NCBI GenBank assembly: GCA_017470905.1
Contig: JAFUXL010000010.1
Span: 1-64,000 of the forward strand
Direction of reading: 5' to 3'
Length of the DNA stretch: 64,000 nucleotides
DNA from: Ruminococcus sp.
Lineage (GTDB): Bacteria > Bacillota > Clostridia > Oscillospirales > Ruminococcaceae
The notes under the pieces are model-generated. The model did not search any database. It worked only from the letters and a program-made list of their open reading frames with translations, and was not told the DNA's origin. A program made the translations under genes and the position numbers. This document shows positions 63,962 to 64,000 of the stretch, one piece after another (positions within the stretch are counted from its first letter, which is position 1; the number at the start of each line of letters is the position of its first letter).

Positions 63962-64000
63962 TGCATAATTTATAATGAATAATTCATAATTATCATGTGC

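Overview
The window is a replication-origin segment from a low-GC, anaerobic Gram-positive chromosome, most likely a Ruminococcus-like member of the Oscillospiraceae. I infer this from the gene order rpmH-dnaA-dnaN-yaaA-recF-remB-gyrB-gyrA, the oxygen-reducing flavodiiron protein, ThiH instead of ThiO, 2-hydroxyacyl-CoA dehydratase activase genes, strong Shine-Dalgarno sites, and a leucine-rich-repeat protein that carries a cellulosomal type I dockerin. No species is claimed.

Layout. 1-12 kb: accessory genes (flavodiiron protein, MATE exporter, nucleotidyltransferase, dockerin/LRR protein, chain-length regulator, GH43 glycosidase, secreted MORN protein, Mbeg1-like hydrolase). 12-18.8 kb: thiamin synthesis on the minus strand (thiSFGH-tenI-thiE behind a TPP riboswitch with its own promoter, then thiD and thiC). 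19-28 kb: the classical origin-left block, all on the minus strand (rpmH, rnpA, yidD, yidC, jag, mnmE, mnmG, rsmG, and a ParB-family gene in the position of noc). 28-30.5 kb: dnaA flanked on both sides by box-rich origin DNA. 30.5-38.6 kb: dnaN to gyrA on the plus strand. 39-64 kb: nrdR, an orphan sugar-ABC ATPase, a PepV-like peptidase, YfhO, a flippase, a uridine kinase-like protein, a two-gene activase/dehydratase pair, phosphatidylserine decarboxylase, two WYL proteins and an AEC transporter.

Genes point away from the origin on both sides close to it, as expected for head-on avoidance. The left arm carries nine perfect copies of one 16-bp palindrome (TGTTCCACGTGGAACA), one canonical Bacillus-type parS and two degraded copies, all left of dnaA. 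They probably form the centromere. The ParB-family protein encoded among them has Noc-type, not ParB-type, specificity residues.

The most unusual content is non-coding: (1) an origin built from about 19 TCAACA cores, with TTTTCAACA apparently replacing the usual DnaA box, ending in a five-fold CTA DnaA-trio; (2) a family of eight nested hairpins whose stems differ between copies but stay complementary, several ending in the Shine-Dalgarno site of the next gene; (3) a MITE-like family of about 140 bp with terminal inverted repeats and a variable GC hairpin; (4) an AT-rich repeat, TAATGCATAATTCATAATT, whose first three bases are repeatedly the stop codon of the preceding gene. No tRNA, rRNA, CRISPR array, prophage or intact insertion sequence was seen.
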